Source of the DNA: an uncultured Oscillibacter sp.
GTDB taxonomy: Bacteria; Bacillota; Clostridia; Oscillospirales; Oscillospiraceae
NCBI GenBank assembly: GCA_910588175.1
Contig: CAJUQQ010000009.1
Span: 1-55,358 of the forward strand
Reading direction: 5' to 3'
Length of the DNA: 55,358 nucleotides
Shown: piece after piece, positions 32,744-41,885 of the stretch
Layout: each line of letters begins with the position of its first letter
How positions within the stretch are numbered: position 1 is the first letter of the stretch
The notes under the pieces: model-generated
Databases searched by the model: none
Seen by the model: only the letters and a program-made list of their open reading frames with translations
What the model was told of the DNA's origin: nothing
Translations under genes and position numbers: made by a program

Positions 32744-33313
32744 ATGCCGACAATTTCCGCAGGCGATTTTCGCAAGGGAATGATTTTTGAGATGGAAGGC
32801 AAGCCCATGCTGGTGGTAGACTTCCAGCACGTCAAACCCGGCAAGGGCGCGGCCTTCGTGCGCACCAAGTACAAGAACGTTATCACCGGGGCCATCCGGG
32901 AGGAGTCCTTCAACCCCACCGCCAAGTTCGAGCAGGCCAGCGTGGAGCGCAAGGACGCCGAATACAGCTATAACGACGGCGACCTGTACTATTTCATGGA
33001 CCCCGAAACCTATGACATGACCCCCCTGAACCAGGACGTTCTGGGCGACGCCTTCAAGTTCATGAAGGAGAACACCGTGTGCAAGCTGGTGAGCTATAAG
33101 GGCAGCGTCTTCACCGTGGAGGTTCCCAACTTCATGGACCTGGAGGTCACCGAGACCGAGCCCGGCGTCAAGGGCGACACCGCTACCAACGTGACGAAAA
33201 AGGCCACCCTGGAGACCGGCGCGGTCATCCAGGTGCCCCTGTTCATCAACGAGGGCGAGAAGATTCAGGTGGACACCCGCACCGGCGAGTACCTGGGCCG
33301 CTGCAAGGAGTAA
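32744..33313 (+). CDS. efp: Translation elongation factor P
   Basis: A 189-residue protein that binds between the P and E sites of stalled ribosomes and promotes peptide bonds at polyproline stretches. The three beta-barrel domains are seen in order: the KOW-like domain I with the tip loop KPGKGAAF (K34), the OB domain II with YNDGDLYYFMDPETYDM, and domain III with EPGVKGDTATNVTKKATLET and the C-terminal EKIQVDTRTGEYLGR. K34 is the position that is modified in some bacteria; no epmA/epmB/earP gene is near. ATG 32744 has GAGGAGG upstream. Length and content are normal. Confidence 0.97.
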   Translation: MPTISAGDFRKGMIFEMEGKPMLVVDFQHVKPGKGAAFVRTKYKNVITGAIREESFNPTAKFEQASVERKDAEYSYNDGDLYYFMDPETYDMTPLNQDVLGDAFKFMKENTVCKLVSYKGSVFTVEVPNFMDLEVTETEPGVKGDTATNVTKKATLETGAVIQVPLFINEGEKIQVDTRTGEYLGRCKE

Positions 33314-33321
33314 GGCTGCTC

Positions 33322-33346
33322 AAAGGGGGGACGTTGTCCCCCCTTT
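33322..33346 (+). terminator. Terminator after efp
   Basis: An 11-bp perfect stem AAAGGGGGGAC / GTCCCCCCTTT with a three-base loop, 8 bases past the efp stop codon. Confidence 0.8.
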
Positions 33347-33554
33347 GGATTCTCCCTTGCCAGCCGGCGGACCGGCAAATCCGCCCGATGCGGCGGGGTG
33401 TGTTCGTGACGCGCATGGTGTCTCGAGCATGGTTTCAATTTCCGCCTCCGGCGGAACAACCGGGGACCGAAGGCGCCCCGGCCCCTCCTTGAGTGGAGGA
33501 GAGATTGGTTCCTTTTGACAATCGGTCAATCAACGATAAAGGAGGTCATTGACT

Positions 33555-33983
33555 ATGGAAATCACCGAGAAGGTCGCGTATCTGAAGGGCCTGGCGGAGG
33601 GCATGGAGCTGAACACCGACAAGAAGGAGGGCAAGCTCCTGGCCGCCATCATCGACGTGCTGGAGGACATCGCCCTGGAGCTCAGCGACATTGAGGGCGC
33701 CCAGGAGGAACTGGGCGACGGTCTGGATGCCGTCAGCAACGACCTGGAGGACGTGGAGGATCTGCTCTACGGCGAGGACGACGAAGATGAAGCCGAGTAC
33801 GAGCTGGACGATCTGGGCGAGGATGAGGAGTGCTACGCCACCACCTGCCCCACCTGCGAGGAGACCATCTACTTTGATGAGTCCATCCTGGAGGACGGCG
33901 AGGTCATCTGCCCCAACTGCGGCGAAAAGCTGGAGTTCGACCTGGAAAGCCTGGACGAGGACGAGGCGGAAGAGGACGATTGA
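33555..33983 (+). CDS. CD1247-type acidic protein with zinc ribbon
   Basis: A 142-residue cytosolic protein. The N-terminal ~65 residues (MEITEKVAYLKGLAEGMELN, then EGKLLAAIIDVLEDIALELS) form the helical CD1247 N-terminal domain common in Clostridia. A very acidic linker (GEDDEDEAEYELDD) leads to a zinc ribbon with CPTC and CPNC, and an acidic tail. The function is unknown; conserved position next to efp is usual and suggests a link to translation or transcription. The ATG at 33555 has AAAGGAGG nine bases upstream; a TTG six bases earlier is too close to the ribosome binding site. Confidence 0.88.
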   Translation: MEITEKVAYLKGLAEGMELNTDKKEGKLLAAIIDVLEDIALELSDIEGAQEELGDGLDAVSNDLEDVEDLLYGEDDEDEAEYELDDLGEDEECYATTCPTCEETIYFDESILEDGEVICPNCGEKLEFDLESLDEDEAEEDD

Positions 33984-33996
33984 GCAAATCTGTCAG

Positions 33997-34027
33997 GGCC
34001 GGGTACCCAAAGGGTGCCCGGCCTTTT
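33997..34027 (+). terminator. Terminator after the CD1247-type gene
   Basis: GGCCGGGTACCC / GGGTGCCCGGCC with an AAA loop and one wobble pair, followed by TTTT, 14 bases after the stop codon. Confidence 0.88.
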
Positions 34028-34043
34028 CAAAGGAGCGAGATCC

Positions 34044-35426
34044 ATGATTCGAGAGCGCGCCTTTTACCGCGCCTTTTTTGCCCTGACGCTGTCCCTGGCC
34101 CTGCAAAACCTGCTGGCCTTCGGCGTGAACCTGATGGACACCGTCATGCTGGGCCGCTACAGCCAGGAGGCCATGAGCGGCGTCAACCTCTGCAACCAAA
34201 TTCAGTTCCTCCTCCAAATGCTGGCCGCCGGCGCGGGAGAGGGGGCCGTGGTGCTGGGGTCCCAGTATTGGGGGAAAAACCGTTTGGAGCCCATTCCCCA
34301 CATTATCGGCGTGGCCCTGCGCTTTGGGACGGCGCTGTCGGCACTGCTGTTCGGGCTGGTGCTCCTGTTCCCTCTGGGTCTGCTGGGCCTGTTGTCCAAC
34401 GACAGCCGGGTCATCGCCCAGGGGGCGGCCTATTTTCAAATCATCTGCTTTTCTTATGTGATCTTCACCATCACCACGATTTTGGTATCCTCTCTCCGGT
34501 CCATCGGCGTGGTGAAGATCGGTTACGCCATCTCCTTCTCCACGCTGTGCATCAACGTCACCCTGAACTATCTGCTGATCTACGGAAATCTGGGCTGTCC
34601 GGAGCTGGGCGTGCGGGGGGCGGCCATCGCTACCCTGGTCTCCCGCTGCGTGGAACTGCTGATTGTGGTGTATTACCTGAAGTACCGGGAGAAGCGGCTG
34701 AACCTGACCCTGCGCAAGCTCCTCTTTATTGACCGCAGCTACCGGAGGGACTATATCCAGGTCTCCGCCCCGGTGCTGGTGAACCAGGCTCTCTGGGGTG
34801 TGGCCCAGATGGCCCAGACCGGCATTCTGGGCCACTTGGGGGGCGACGTGACGGCGGCCAACGCCATCGCCGTCCAGGTCTACCAGGTGCTCTCCGTGGC
34901 GGCCTACGGCGCGGCCTCCGCCTCCGGCATTCTGGTGGGGCGGAGCGTAGGCGAGGGCCGGAGGGACGCGCTCCGCTCCCTGGTGATCACCCTCCAGGTT
35001 TTGTTTGCCGCCATCGGCCTGGTCTCCGGCGGGCTGATCTTCCTGGTCCGGAATCCGATTCTGGCCTTTTTCGGCGGCGCGCTGACAGAGCGGGCCCGGA
35101 GTCTGGCTTTACAGTTTATGGCGGTCATCGCCGTCACCACGGTGGGCACCGCCTACCAGATGGCCTGCGACAACGGCATCATCCGGGGCGGAGGCGACAC
35201 GGCTTTCAGCGCCAAGCTGAACCTGATCAGCATGTGGGGCATGGTCGTGCCCTTCTCCACCATGGCGGCGTTTTGGTGGAGGAGCCCGCCGGTGGTGGTC
35301 TTCTTTCTCTTGAAATGGGACCAGATTTATAAAATCATCCCCGTGGCCCTCCGGCTCTACAGCTGGAAATGGGTGCGGAACGTCACCCGGCCCGACGGGA
35401 TGGAAAAGGAGGCGCTTCATGTCTAA
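34044..35426 (+). CDS. MATE-family efflux transporter
   Basis: A 460-residue protein of about 12 helices that should export drugs or metabolites using Na+ or H+. Family marks: LALQNLLAFGVNLMDTVMLG in helix 1-2, RYSQEAMSGVNLCNQIQFLL, and in the second half LVNQALWGVAQMAQTGILGH mirroring the first, as expected from the internal duplication. The start is ATG 34044 (MIRERAFYRAFF) with AAAGGAG upstream; the preceding in-frame start at 34014 overlaps the terminator hairpin. The last 8 bases overlap the next gene. Substrate cannot be deduced. Confidence 0.93.
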   Translation: MIRERAFYRAFFALTLSLALQNLLAFGVNLMDTVMLGRYSQEAMSGVNLCNQIQFLLQMLAAGAGEGAVVLGSQYWGKNRLEPIPHIIGVALRFGTALSALLFGLVLLFPLGLLGLLSNDSRVIAQGAAYFQIICFSYVIFTITTILVSSLRSIGVVKIGYAISFSTLCINVTLNYLLIYGNLGCPELGVRGAAIATLVSRCVELLIVVYYLKYREKRLNLTLRKLLFIDRSYRRDYIQVSAPVLVNQALWGVAQMAQTGILGHLGGDVTAANAIAVQVYQVLSVAAYGAASASGILVGRSVGEGRRDALRSLVITLQVLFAAIGLVSGGLIFLVRNPILAFFGGALTERARSLALQFMAVIAVTTVGTAYQMACDNGIIRGGGDTAFSAKLNLISMWGMVVPFSTMAAFWWRSPPVVVFFLLKWDQIYKIIPVALRLYSWKWVRNVTRPDGMEKEALHV

Positions 35427-35700
35427 GCCCAAGGAACCCCAGCGGCCCTTTAACCCGAAAGTCCGCGCCAATGTTTACGCCCTGGCGGCGCTGTACCTGG
35501 TCTACCTCTTCTATCAGATCGCCAAGCCCTATCTCACCCGCGATCCCTACGGCCCCACCACTTTCCAGTTTGTGCTGGGACTGATTGTCCTGGGAGGCGG
35601 CGCGGCGATCCTGGGCTTCCTGTCCTGGAAGATGTTCAAAGCCCCCCTGCCGGAGGAAGAGGCCCCCGCCCTGCCGGAGGAAGCCGAAGAGGAGGATTAG
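35419..35700 (+). CDS. Small two-helix membrane protein
   Basis: A 93-residue protein of unknown function. Two hydrophobic segments (about 17-33 YALAALYLVYLFYQI and 48-68 FVLGLIVLGGGAAILGFLSW) are followed by an acidic tail EEEAPALPEEAEEED. The start overlaps the end of the MATE gene, with AAGGAGG just upstream, so it is co-translated and may act with the transporter. Such acidic-tail two-helix proteins are common as unnamed genes in Clostridia. Confidence 0.8.
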   Translation: MSKPKEPQRPFNPKVRANVYALAALYLVYLFYQIAKPYLTRDPYGPTTFQFVLGLIVLGGGAAILGFLSWKMFKAPLPEEEAPALPEEAEEED

Positions 35701-35872
35701 GTCTTGTCGGAAGCGTGCCAAAGCGCCCCCATGGGGGAGCCTTTCCCGCCGCTCCGCGGGAAATCTCCTCGCCGGGCGGCCATCCGCCGGGGAAACCACG
35801 CCTTGACGAACGAACCGTTTGCCGCCGGGCATTCCGCCAAGGGGTACACAAGGACCGTATTCAAACAAGCTC

Positions 35873-35915
35873 AAAAAGAGAGCGGAACCCGCGCAAACCG
35901 GGTCCCGCTCTTTTT
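35873..35915. terminator. Bidirectional terminator between the MATE unit and the pseudouridine synthase
   Basis: AAAAAGAGAGCGGAACCC pairs with GGGTCCCGCTCTTTTT (small bulge), so each strand ends in a T-run. It serves the minus-strand gene ending at 35922, seven bases away, and could also stop plus-strand transcripts. Confidence 0.85.
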
Positions 35916-35921
35916 CCCCGC

Positions 35922-36832
<911 letters not shown>

Positions 36833-36833
<1 letters not shown>

Positions 36834-37813
36834 CACTCCACCTCTCTTCTGGCGCGGCTGAGGTCCAGCCGCACCAGGGTGCCCTGGCCCAGGCGGGAGG
36901 TGATGGAAATCCGGTGGTTCAGCCGGTCCAACACCTGGCGGCAGAGGTAGAGCCCGATGCCGGTGGACTTCTTGTCCTCCCGGCCGTTGAAGCCGGTGAA
37001 GCCCTTCTCGAAGACCCGGGGCAGATCCTCCGGCCGGATGCCGATGCCGCTGTCGGCGATGACCAGGGTCTCCCCGTCGCCGTAAACGCGGATCAGGCCC
37101 CCCTCGGGGGTGTATTTCACCGCGTTGGACAACAGCTGCTCCACCACAAAGGACAGCCATTTCTCGTCGGTCAGCACCGTCCTCCCCGTCTCCTGAAAAT
37201 CCAGGGAGATTTTTTTCAAGATGAACAGCCGGGCGTATTTCCGCACGGACTGGCGGACCAGCGCGTCCAAGCCGCACTCCCGGAATACGTAGTCCGTGGA
37301 ATCGCTGCCCAGGCGGAGATAGCCCAGCACCATTTCCACGTACTGCTCGATCTTCAAAAGCTCCCCTTCCAGCTCCGGCCTGGACTCCTCCTGGAGGAGA
37401 AGCCGCATGGCGGCGATGGGGGTCTTGATCTGGTGGGCCCAGAGGGTGTAGTAGTCCGTCATGTCCTGAAGACGGTTCCGGTCCTCCAGGGCCAGGGCGG
37501 CCCGCTCCGAGGCTAGGGCCTGGCACAAAGCCTGATAATCCTCCTCCAGCAGTCCCCTGGGGGGTGGCAGGGGAAGGACCTTCTCCCGAACCTGGACCAG
37601 CAGCCCCTCCAGCTCCCGGTGCCGCCGGAGGAACTGGAAATAGCCGGCGGCAAACAGCGCAAGACCCAGGGCGAAGCACAGCACAAAGGCGTAGCCCACC
37701 GATTCCAGGGGCAGGCCGTAGAGACTGAACACAGCGGAGCAGATACCCAGGCACCCCGCCAGCAGAAGCAGCAGTTTCCAATGCCGCGAAAAATACGCGC
37801 TCAGGACCTTCAT
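36833..37813 (-). CDS. BceS/GraS-type sensor histidine kinase
   Basis: A 326-residue membrane kinase. Two helices at about 12-31 and 38-58 enclose almost no external loop, the mark of intramembrane-sensing kinases that watch cell-envelope stress through a transporter. The phospho-acceptor is H127 in YYTLWAHQIKTPIAAM. The ATPase domain has the N box QLLSNAVKYTPEGG, G1 IADSGIGI and GFTGFNGREDKKSTGIGLYL. The start overlaps the regulator's stop by four bases. No BceAB-type ABC transporter is adjacent, unlike the usual arrangement, so the trigger may come from a transporter elsewhere. Confidence 0.93.
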
Positions 37814-38496
37814 ACCGTCTCATCCTCCACCAGATAGCCCGCGCCCTTTTTGGTGCGGATAAACTCCGGCAGTCCCGCCGCCTCCAGCTTCCGCCGGAGG
37901 CGGTTGACGTTGACGGACAGGGTGTTTTCGTCCACAAAGCTGTCCGACTCCCACAAGGCGGTCATCATGGCGTCCCGGCTGACGACCTGGCCCTTTTTCT
38001 CCAGCAAAAGCTGGAGGAGCTTCCCCTCGTTCTTTGTCAGCTCCACCCGCCGGTCCCGGACGCTCAGGGTCCCATTGGAGACGTTCAGCACCGCGCCGCC
38101 GCAGGCCAGCAGCGCCGCCGGAGCCGCCGCGAAGTCATAGGCCCGCCGCAGCATGGCCTGAACCTTGGCGGAGAGGACCTGGAGGTCAAAGGGCTTGGCC
38201 AGCAGGTCGTCCCCGCCCATCTGCATGGCCATGACCAGGTTCACATTGTCGGCGGCGGAGGTGAGAAAGAGGATGGGTACCTTGGATGTCTTCCGAATCT
38301 CCCGGCACCAGTGGTAGCCGTTGAAAAAGGGCAGGGAAATATCCAGCAGCACCAGCTGGGGGTCAAATTCCGTAAACTCCTCCAGCACCGCGTCAAACTT
38401 CCGGGCCCGGGCCACCTGATAGCCCCAGCTCTCCAAATGCCGCTCCACGGCCCCGGCAATGACGCCGTCGTCCTCCACAATAAAGATTCGGTACAA
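37810..38496 (-). CDS. OmpR/BceR-type response regulator
   Basis: A 228-residue regulator. The receiver domain has acidic pocket D9/D10 (IFIVEDDG), phospho-acceptor D52 (LVLLDISLPFFNGYHW) and the conserved K in LLAKPFD. The C-terminal winged helix (TKNEGKLLQLLLEKKGQVVS, then VDENTLSVNVNRLRRKLEAA and IRTKKGAGYLV) binds DNA. The start is the TTG at 38496, just after GGGGTG; a GTG at 38505 is the alternative. The upstream open frame to 38646 is not protein-like. It is the first gene of the regulator-kinase-pseudouridine synthase operon and probably controls envelope-stress functions. Confidence 0.9.
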   Translation of the reverse strand: MYRIFIVEDDGVIAGAVERHLESWGYQVARARKFDAVLEEFTEFDPQLVLLDISLPFFNGYHWCREIRKTSKVPILFLTSAADNVNLVMAMQMGGDDLLAKPFDLQVLSAKVQAMLRRAYDFAAAPAALLACGGAVLNVSNGTLSVRDRRVELTKNEGKLLQLLLEKKGQVVSRDAMMTALWESDSFVDENTLSVNVNRLRRKLEAAGLPEFIRTKKGAGYLVEDETV

Positions 38497-38590
38497 GTGA
38501 AACACCCCGTTTTCGGTTTTTTGAACTTCCAATCTGAGAGTCAATATAGCACAGGAGCGGAAAAAAATCAACGCGCCGTCTCCGGGCGGG

Positions 38591-38626
38591 AAAAGGGCAC
38601 GATTTCGCCGCGGCGAAATCGTGCCC
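38591..38626 (-). terminator. Terminator after ribU
   Basis: A 32-bp perfect palindrome (38595-38626, GGGCACGATTTCGCCG and its complement) followed on the minus strand by TTTT. It lies 37 bases after the ribU stop codon. Confidence 0.88.
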
Positions 38627-38663
38627 TTGAACCATCCAAACAGCATTGCGCCCGGCGCAAAGC

Positions 38664-39407
38664 TCAGATTTTACCCGCCAGAACCAGCACCAGCAGAACG
38701 AAGGTGACCAGCAAAGCCAGGGAGAACAGCAGGAAGCCCGCGTCGAAGCGGTCGCCGCTCCGGGCGCTCTCCCGCTCGGGGACCAGCCGGGCCTTCCGCA
38801 GGGCGGTGACCACGGGCTTGTAGAGGAGCAGAATCAGGGCCATGTTCAGCCCGCCCTTCACCAGGTTGAAGGGGAGGAAAACCGTGGGCAGCATGGCGGC
38901 CACGACGCTGCGGTCCATGTGCATGTAGATGGGGGTGATGAGGTAGTTCCAGAGAACCATGACCACCGTCAGAACCACCGTGCCCAGGGCCAGGCCCAGC
39001 ACCGCGCCCTTCCGGGTGCACATTTTTTTGTAGATGAAGGAGGCGGTGCAGCAGAAGGCGCAGGTGGCCAGCACGTTCATAATGAGGCCGATGATTCCCG
39101 TGTCGCTGACCGTGAACATCTCCACCAGGGCTACCACGATGGAGATAATGGCGGCGGACAGGGGCCCGAACAGGAAACCGCCGATACAGACCACGGTGTC
39201 CTTCACATCCATCTGGAGGAAGCCGGAGACCTGGGGCAGCAGCTTGCTCAGCAGCATGGCCACATAGGTCAGGGCGGTGAGCATGGCCAGGGATGTGACG
39301 GTTTTGACGGCGCTCTGGGATTCCCGCCGCATCCGAAGCTCGGCGGCGGCTCCGGCGGCGTAGTCGTCGGCGGGGGCGGTGGTGACATTGGGCTCGTAGT
39401 TGGACAT
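38664..39407 (-). CDS. ribU: ECF riboflavin transporter, substrate-binding subunit RibU
   Basis: A 247-residue membrane protein that binds riboflavin and works with the shared EcfAA'T energising module, which is not in this window. After a ~35-residue hydrophilic N-terminus come about six helices. MLTALTYVAMLLSKLLPQV, LQMDVKDTVVCIGGFLFGP and LWNYLITPIYMHMDR are typical of RibU. The substrate is made certain by the FMN riboswitch directly upstream. ATG 39407 has GGAGTG nearby; the longer open frame upstream lies in the riboswitch. A strong terminator follows. Confidence 0.94.
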   Translation of the reverse strand: MSNYEPNVTTAPADDYAAGAAAELRMRRESQSAVKTVTSLAMLTALTYVAMLLSKLLPQVSGFLQMDVKDTVVCIGGFLFGPLSAAIISIVVALVEMFTVSDTGIIGLIMNVLATCAFCCTASFIYKKMCTRKGAVLGLALGTVVLTVVMVLWNYLITPIYMHMDRSVVAAMLPTVFLPFNLVKGGLNMALILLLYKPVVTALRKARLVPERESARSGDRFDAGFLLFSLALLVTFVLLVLVLAGKI

Positions 39408-39514
39408 AAGAAAACACTCCTTTACATACTTGAAAACACCCTGGACGCTTTGACTTCTCCAAGGTGAACAAGCAGCAAAGAAGCGCGCGAAACACGCGCG
39501 GCTCAAGCCGCACT

Positions 39515-39645
39515 CATCTTCTTCCATCCAGACTGTAACTGTTGGTCCCGGAGTTTCACCGGGTCAGCGGGGCCGAGCTTTAAGAAACGGCCTCCGGTCG
39601 CGGACTGTACCGCCAGTGGGGAATTGCACCCCGCCCTGAAGACAA
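39515..39645 (-). ncRNA. FMN riboswitch (RFN element)
   Basis: On the minus strand the aptamer can be followed from its 5' arm (TTCAGGGCGGGGTGCAATTC) through CCACTGGCGGTA, CAGTCCGCGA, and GACCCGGTGAAACTCCGGG to the 3' end CAGTCTGGATGGAAGAAGA. These are the conserved blocks of the RFN aptamer with its closing P1 stem. Between it and ribU lie GC-rich hairpins (one near 39486-39500, GCGCG-loop-CGCGC followed by a T-rich stretch) that may form the expression platform. FMN binding would lower riboflavin uptake. Confidence 0.96.
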
Positions 39646-39733
39646 AGTATTCAGTTCTGTTTCCTGGGCCTAGTATACGACAGTCCGGCGAAAAATGCAA
39701 GCCCCAATTTCAGATTTTTGAATAGAGGAACCC

Positions 39734-39758
39734 GTAGGGGCGACCTGCGTGTCCGCCC
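39734..39758 (+). repeat. REP-like palindrome, degenerate copy
   Basis: GTAGGGGCGACCTGCGTGTC followed by CGCCC is one base-loss variant of the GTAGGGGCGGAC-loop-GTCCGCCCC palindrome seen at 39851 and 41231. A second, weaker fragment follows at about 39791-39810. The stretch 39652-39933 holds nothing else recognisable. Confidence 0.65.
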
Positions 39759-39850
39759 GGCGGCGCAAGCGCCAAGGCGGGGGCGAAACCGGCGTGTCTG
39801 CCCGGTGGCGCAGGGCGTTTTTATTTTTTACAATAGAGCTTGCGGGAGAA

Positions 39851-39876
39851 GGGCGGACACACAGGTCCGCCCCTAC
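39851..39876 (+). repeat. REP-like palindrome
   Basis: GGGCGGAC, ACACA, GGTCCGCCCCTAC: a short GC-rich inverted repeat that recurs at 41231 and in part at 41421. Such units occur in large numbers between genes in related gut Clostridia (from general knowledge). Confidence 0.75.
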
Positions 39877-39933
39877 AGGGTTCACCCCCGGGACCTTTCC
39901 TCGCCCAGGAGTGTCCCGCGCCGGATTTTTCTC

Positions 39934-39962
39934 TTTTCAAATTGGAACGAATGTGCTATTAT
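39934..39962 (+). promoter_or_regulatory. dinB promoter with extended -10
   Basis: TTTTCA (39934-39939), 17-base spacer, TGC-TATTAT (-10 at 39957-39962). No LexA box of the Firmicutes type (GAACN4GTTC) is visible nearby. Confidence 0.55.
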
Positions 39963-39992
39963 AGAACCGTCAACATGAAAGGAGGGACTCCC

Positions 39993-41204
39993 ATGGACCG
40001 CGTAATCCTGCACTGCGACCTGAACAGCTTCTACGCCTCGGTGGAGCTGCTGGACCGGCCGGAGCTCCGCAGACTCCCTGTGGCCGTCTGCGGGGACCCC
40101 TCCTCCCGCCACGGCATCATTCTGGCGAAGAACGACCCCGCCAAGCGCTTTGGCGTCCAGACGGCGGAAACCATCTGGCAGGCCAGGAAGAAATGTCCGG
40201 AGCTGCTGCTCCTGCCGCCCCACCACCGGCTCTACCGGGACTACTCCCGGAAGGTCAACGCCATCTACGACGAGTACACCGATCTGGCGGAGTCCTTCGG
40301 CATTGACGAGAGCTGGCTGGACGTGACCCACACGCTCCACCTCTTCGGCATGGACGGCCGGGCCCTGGCGGACACCCTCCGGCGGCGGGTGAAACGGGAG
40401 CTGGGGCTGACTCTCTCCGTGGGGGTCTCCTTCAACAAGGTTTTCGCCAAGCTGGGCAGCGACTACCAAAAGCCCGACGCCACCACGGTCATCTCCCGGG
40501 AAAACTGGCGGGAGCTGGTCTGGCCCCTTCCGGTGGGAGATATGCTCTACGTGGGAAGCGCGGCCAAGAAGCTCCTGGGGCAGTACGGCGTCCGGACCAT
40601 CGGGGAGCTGGCGGCCTGTCCCCGGGGCATGCTGGAGGAGCTGATGGGCAAGCTGGGGGGCCAGCTGCACGACTACGCAAACGGCCTGGACGGGGAGCCG
40701 GTGCGCTCCCGCCGCCAGCCGGAGCCGGTGAAATCCGTGGGCAACGGCACCACCTTCCCGAAAAATCTCACCACCCAGGCCCAGGTGGCGGCGGGCATCG
40801 GCCTGCTGGCGGACAGCGTGGCCAGCCGCCTCCGCCGGGCGGGACTCTACGCCGGAGGGGTCCATGTGACGGTTCGGGACCCGGCCTTTCATGACCGCTC
40901 CCGCCAGCGGCAGCTGACCACCCCCACCCATTTAATCCGGGATATCTCCGCCGTCGCCCTGGAGCTGACGGGAGAGCTGTGGAAGCCGCCCAGCCCTGTC
41001 CGGGCCCTGACGGTGACGGCGATTCACCTGACGCCGGAGGAGGAGACCTATGAGCAGGCGGACCTGTTCACCGCCGGAGACGCCCGGAAACGGCAGGAAC
41101 GGCTGGAGGCCGCCATGGACGGCATCCGGCGCAGGTACGGCAGCGGGTCCATCGCCTTCGGCACGGCAAAGCCGGAGGAGGACGGCGGGAGCTTCCGCAG
41201 ATAA
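39993..41204 (+). CDS. dinB: DNA polymerase IV (Y-family)
   Basis: A 403-residue error-prone translesion polymerase. The catalytic acidic residues are in LHCDLNSFYASVE (D9) and FGIDESWLDVT (D, E). LGLTLSVGVSFNKVFAKLGS is the palm segment and MLYVGSAAKKLLGQYGVRTIGELA the thumb helix-hairpin-helix. The little-finger domain follows (VGNGTTFPKNLTTQAQ...). The C-terminus (YEQADLFTAGDARKRQERLE) carries a QADLF sequence that fits a beta-clamp binding motif. ATG 39993 has AAAGGAGG upstream. The gene stands alone, flanked by REP-like repeats on both sides. Confidence 0.95.
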   Translation: MDRVILHCDLNSFYASVELLDRPELRRLPVAVCGDPSSRHGIILAKNDPAKRFGVQTAETIWQARKKCPELLLLPPHHRLYRDYSRKVNAIYDEYTDLAESFGIDESWLDVTHTLHLFGMDGRALADTLRRRVKRELGLTLSVGVSFNKVFAKLGSDYQKPDATTVISRENWRELVWPLPVGDMLYVGSAAKKLLGQYGVRTIGELAACPRGMLEELMGKLGGQLHDYANGLDGEPVRSRRQPEPVKSVGNGTTFPKNLTTQAQVAAGIGLLADSVASRLRRAGLYAGGVHVTVRDPAFHDRSRQRQLTTPTHLIRDISAVALELTGELWKPPSPVRALTVTAIHLTPEEETYEQADLFTAGDARKRQERLEAAMDGIRRRYGSGSIAFGTAKPEEDGGSFRR

Positions 41205-41230
41205 AAGGGAATCGTCCCCTCAAGCGCAGC

Positions 41231-41257
41231 GTAGGGGCGGACACACAGGTCCGCCCT
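41231..41257 (+). repeat. REP-like palindrome next to the 162-bp repeat
   Basis: GTAGGGGCGGACACACAGGT followed by CCGCCCT: the same unit as at 39851. It abuts the 162-bp repeat at 41258; a partial unit (41421-41445) abuts the other end. Confidence 0.75.
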
Positions 41258-41419
41258 CAGGCTGTCGAAAAAATATTTTCGCCAGCCTGAGCAAGGTTTT
41301 CAGACCTTTTTAAGGTCTGAAAACCTTCTGATTGAAAACGAGAGAAACCCCTGATGGGTTTCTCTCGTAGCTCTTTTCCTTTCCGCCTGCTTTCCGTTGG
41401 TCCTTTTTTGACAAGCTGG
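41258..41419 (+). repeat. 162-bp structured dispersed repeat, copy 2
   Basis: Same length as copy 1 at 2145-2306, plus orientation. It starts with a near-palindrome (CAGGCTGTCGAAAA ... TTTTCGCCAGCCTG). Then comes a 16-bp perfect stem (arms 41293-41308 and 41312-41327, loop TTT) and an 11-bp stem GAGAGAAACCC / GGGTTTCTCTC, and it ends TTTTTTGACAAGCTGG. The 16-bp stem has a different sequence from copy 1 but pairs perfectly in both, whereas the flanks are nearly unchanged. Confidence 0.85.
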
Positions 41420-41420
41420 A

Positions 41421-41445
41421 GCAGACACACAGGTCCGCCCCTATA
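41421..41445 (+). repeat. REP-like palindrome, partial unit
   Basis: GCAGACACACAGGTCCGCCC followed by CTATA. The left arm is incomplete, as if cut or duplicated when the 162-bp repeat arrived. Confidence 0.65.
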
Positions 41446-41486
41446 AGATCAATTTTTCGGATGGCATCATCCCGATACGAGTCCCC

Positions 41487-41765
41487 TTATTCCGGGGTCT
41501 CGTTCGGTTCTTCCGGTCTTTGATACTCCAGAATGTCCTCTACCCGGCAGTCCAGAACGTAGCAAACCCTGGCCAGGAAATCCAGATCGAATCTCGCTAT
41601 CGGGCCGCCTTTGTAATAACGGTCAACCACCGCATATTTAACCCCCATTAAGGCAGAGAGCCGATTGCGTGTCATGCCCCGGCGGTTCATTACCTCCGAT
41701 AGTTTAACGTCTATCCTTCCATATTCCCCTGTCCGAAAGGTGACCAGGCTCTTTACATTATCCAT
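41487..41765 (-). CDS. Small XRE-family repressor
   Basis: A 92-residue helix-turn-helix protein of the short XRE type. VKLSEVMNRRGMTRNRLSAL, then GVKYAVVDRYYKGGPIARFD and LDFLARVCYVLDCRVEDILE cover the five-helix Cro/C1 fold. A ~25-residue N-terminal arm precedes it and an acidic tail ends it. The ATG at 41765 has AAGGAGGG upstream. It is divergent from two small genes, and the shared 120-bp region contains direct repeats that are likely its operators. Such a repressor with divergent small genes is the style of integrated elements, although no integrase is seen. Confidence 0.88.
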   Translation of the reverse strand: MDNVKSLVTFRTGEYGRIDVKLSEVMNRRGMTRNRLSALMGVKYAVVDRYYKGGPIARFDLDFLARVCYVLDCRVEDILEYQRPEEPNETPE

Positions 41766-41885
41766 GTTCTCCCTCCTTGGGGTTAATATTATCAGGGATA
41801 ACCGTTCTTGGCACTTCCCATAATAAGGTATATCCTAATAAGGGTATCTATAATCAAGGAAAGCCAAGAAGGGGGTATTGAAAAT
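41766..41885. promoter_or_regulatory. Divergent operator/promoter of the XRE gene and the two small genes
   Basis: An AT-rich 120-bp gap. TAATAAGGTATAT (41821-41833) and TAATAAGGGTATC (41836-41848) are direct repeats 15 bp apart, and AGGGATAACC at 41794 may be a third, partial site. TATAAT at 41849-41854 is a good -10 for the plus-strand genes and directly abuts the second repeat, so a bound repressor would block polymerase. Confidence 0.6.

Noticed and set aside
33347..33554. Possible gene between efp and the CD1247-type gene
   Set aside because: No start with a ribosome binding site and no protein-like frame; only the efp terminator and a short TTGAC-GTCAA palindrome near 33517.
35701..35872. 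Possible gene after the two-helix membrane protein
   Set aside because: Short frames only, without ribosome binding sites or recognisable sequence; treated as an untranslated gap before the bidirectional terminator.
39700..39990. Possible CRISPR leader or small RNA gene between ribU and dinB
   Set aside because: The short repeats are palindromic, unevenly spaced and of the dispersed REP type; no promoter-terminator pair defines a transcript.
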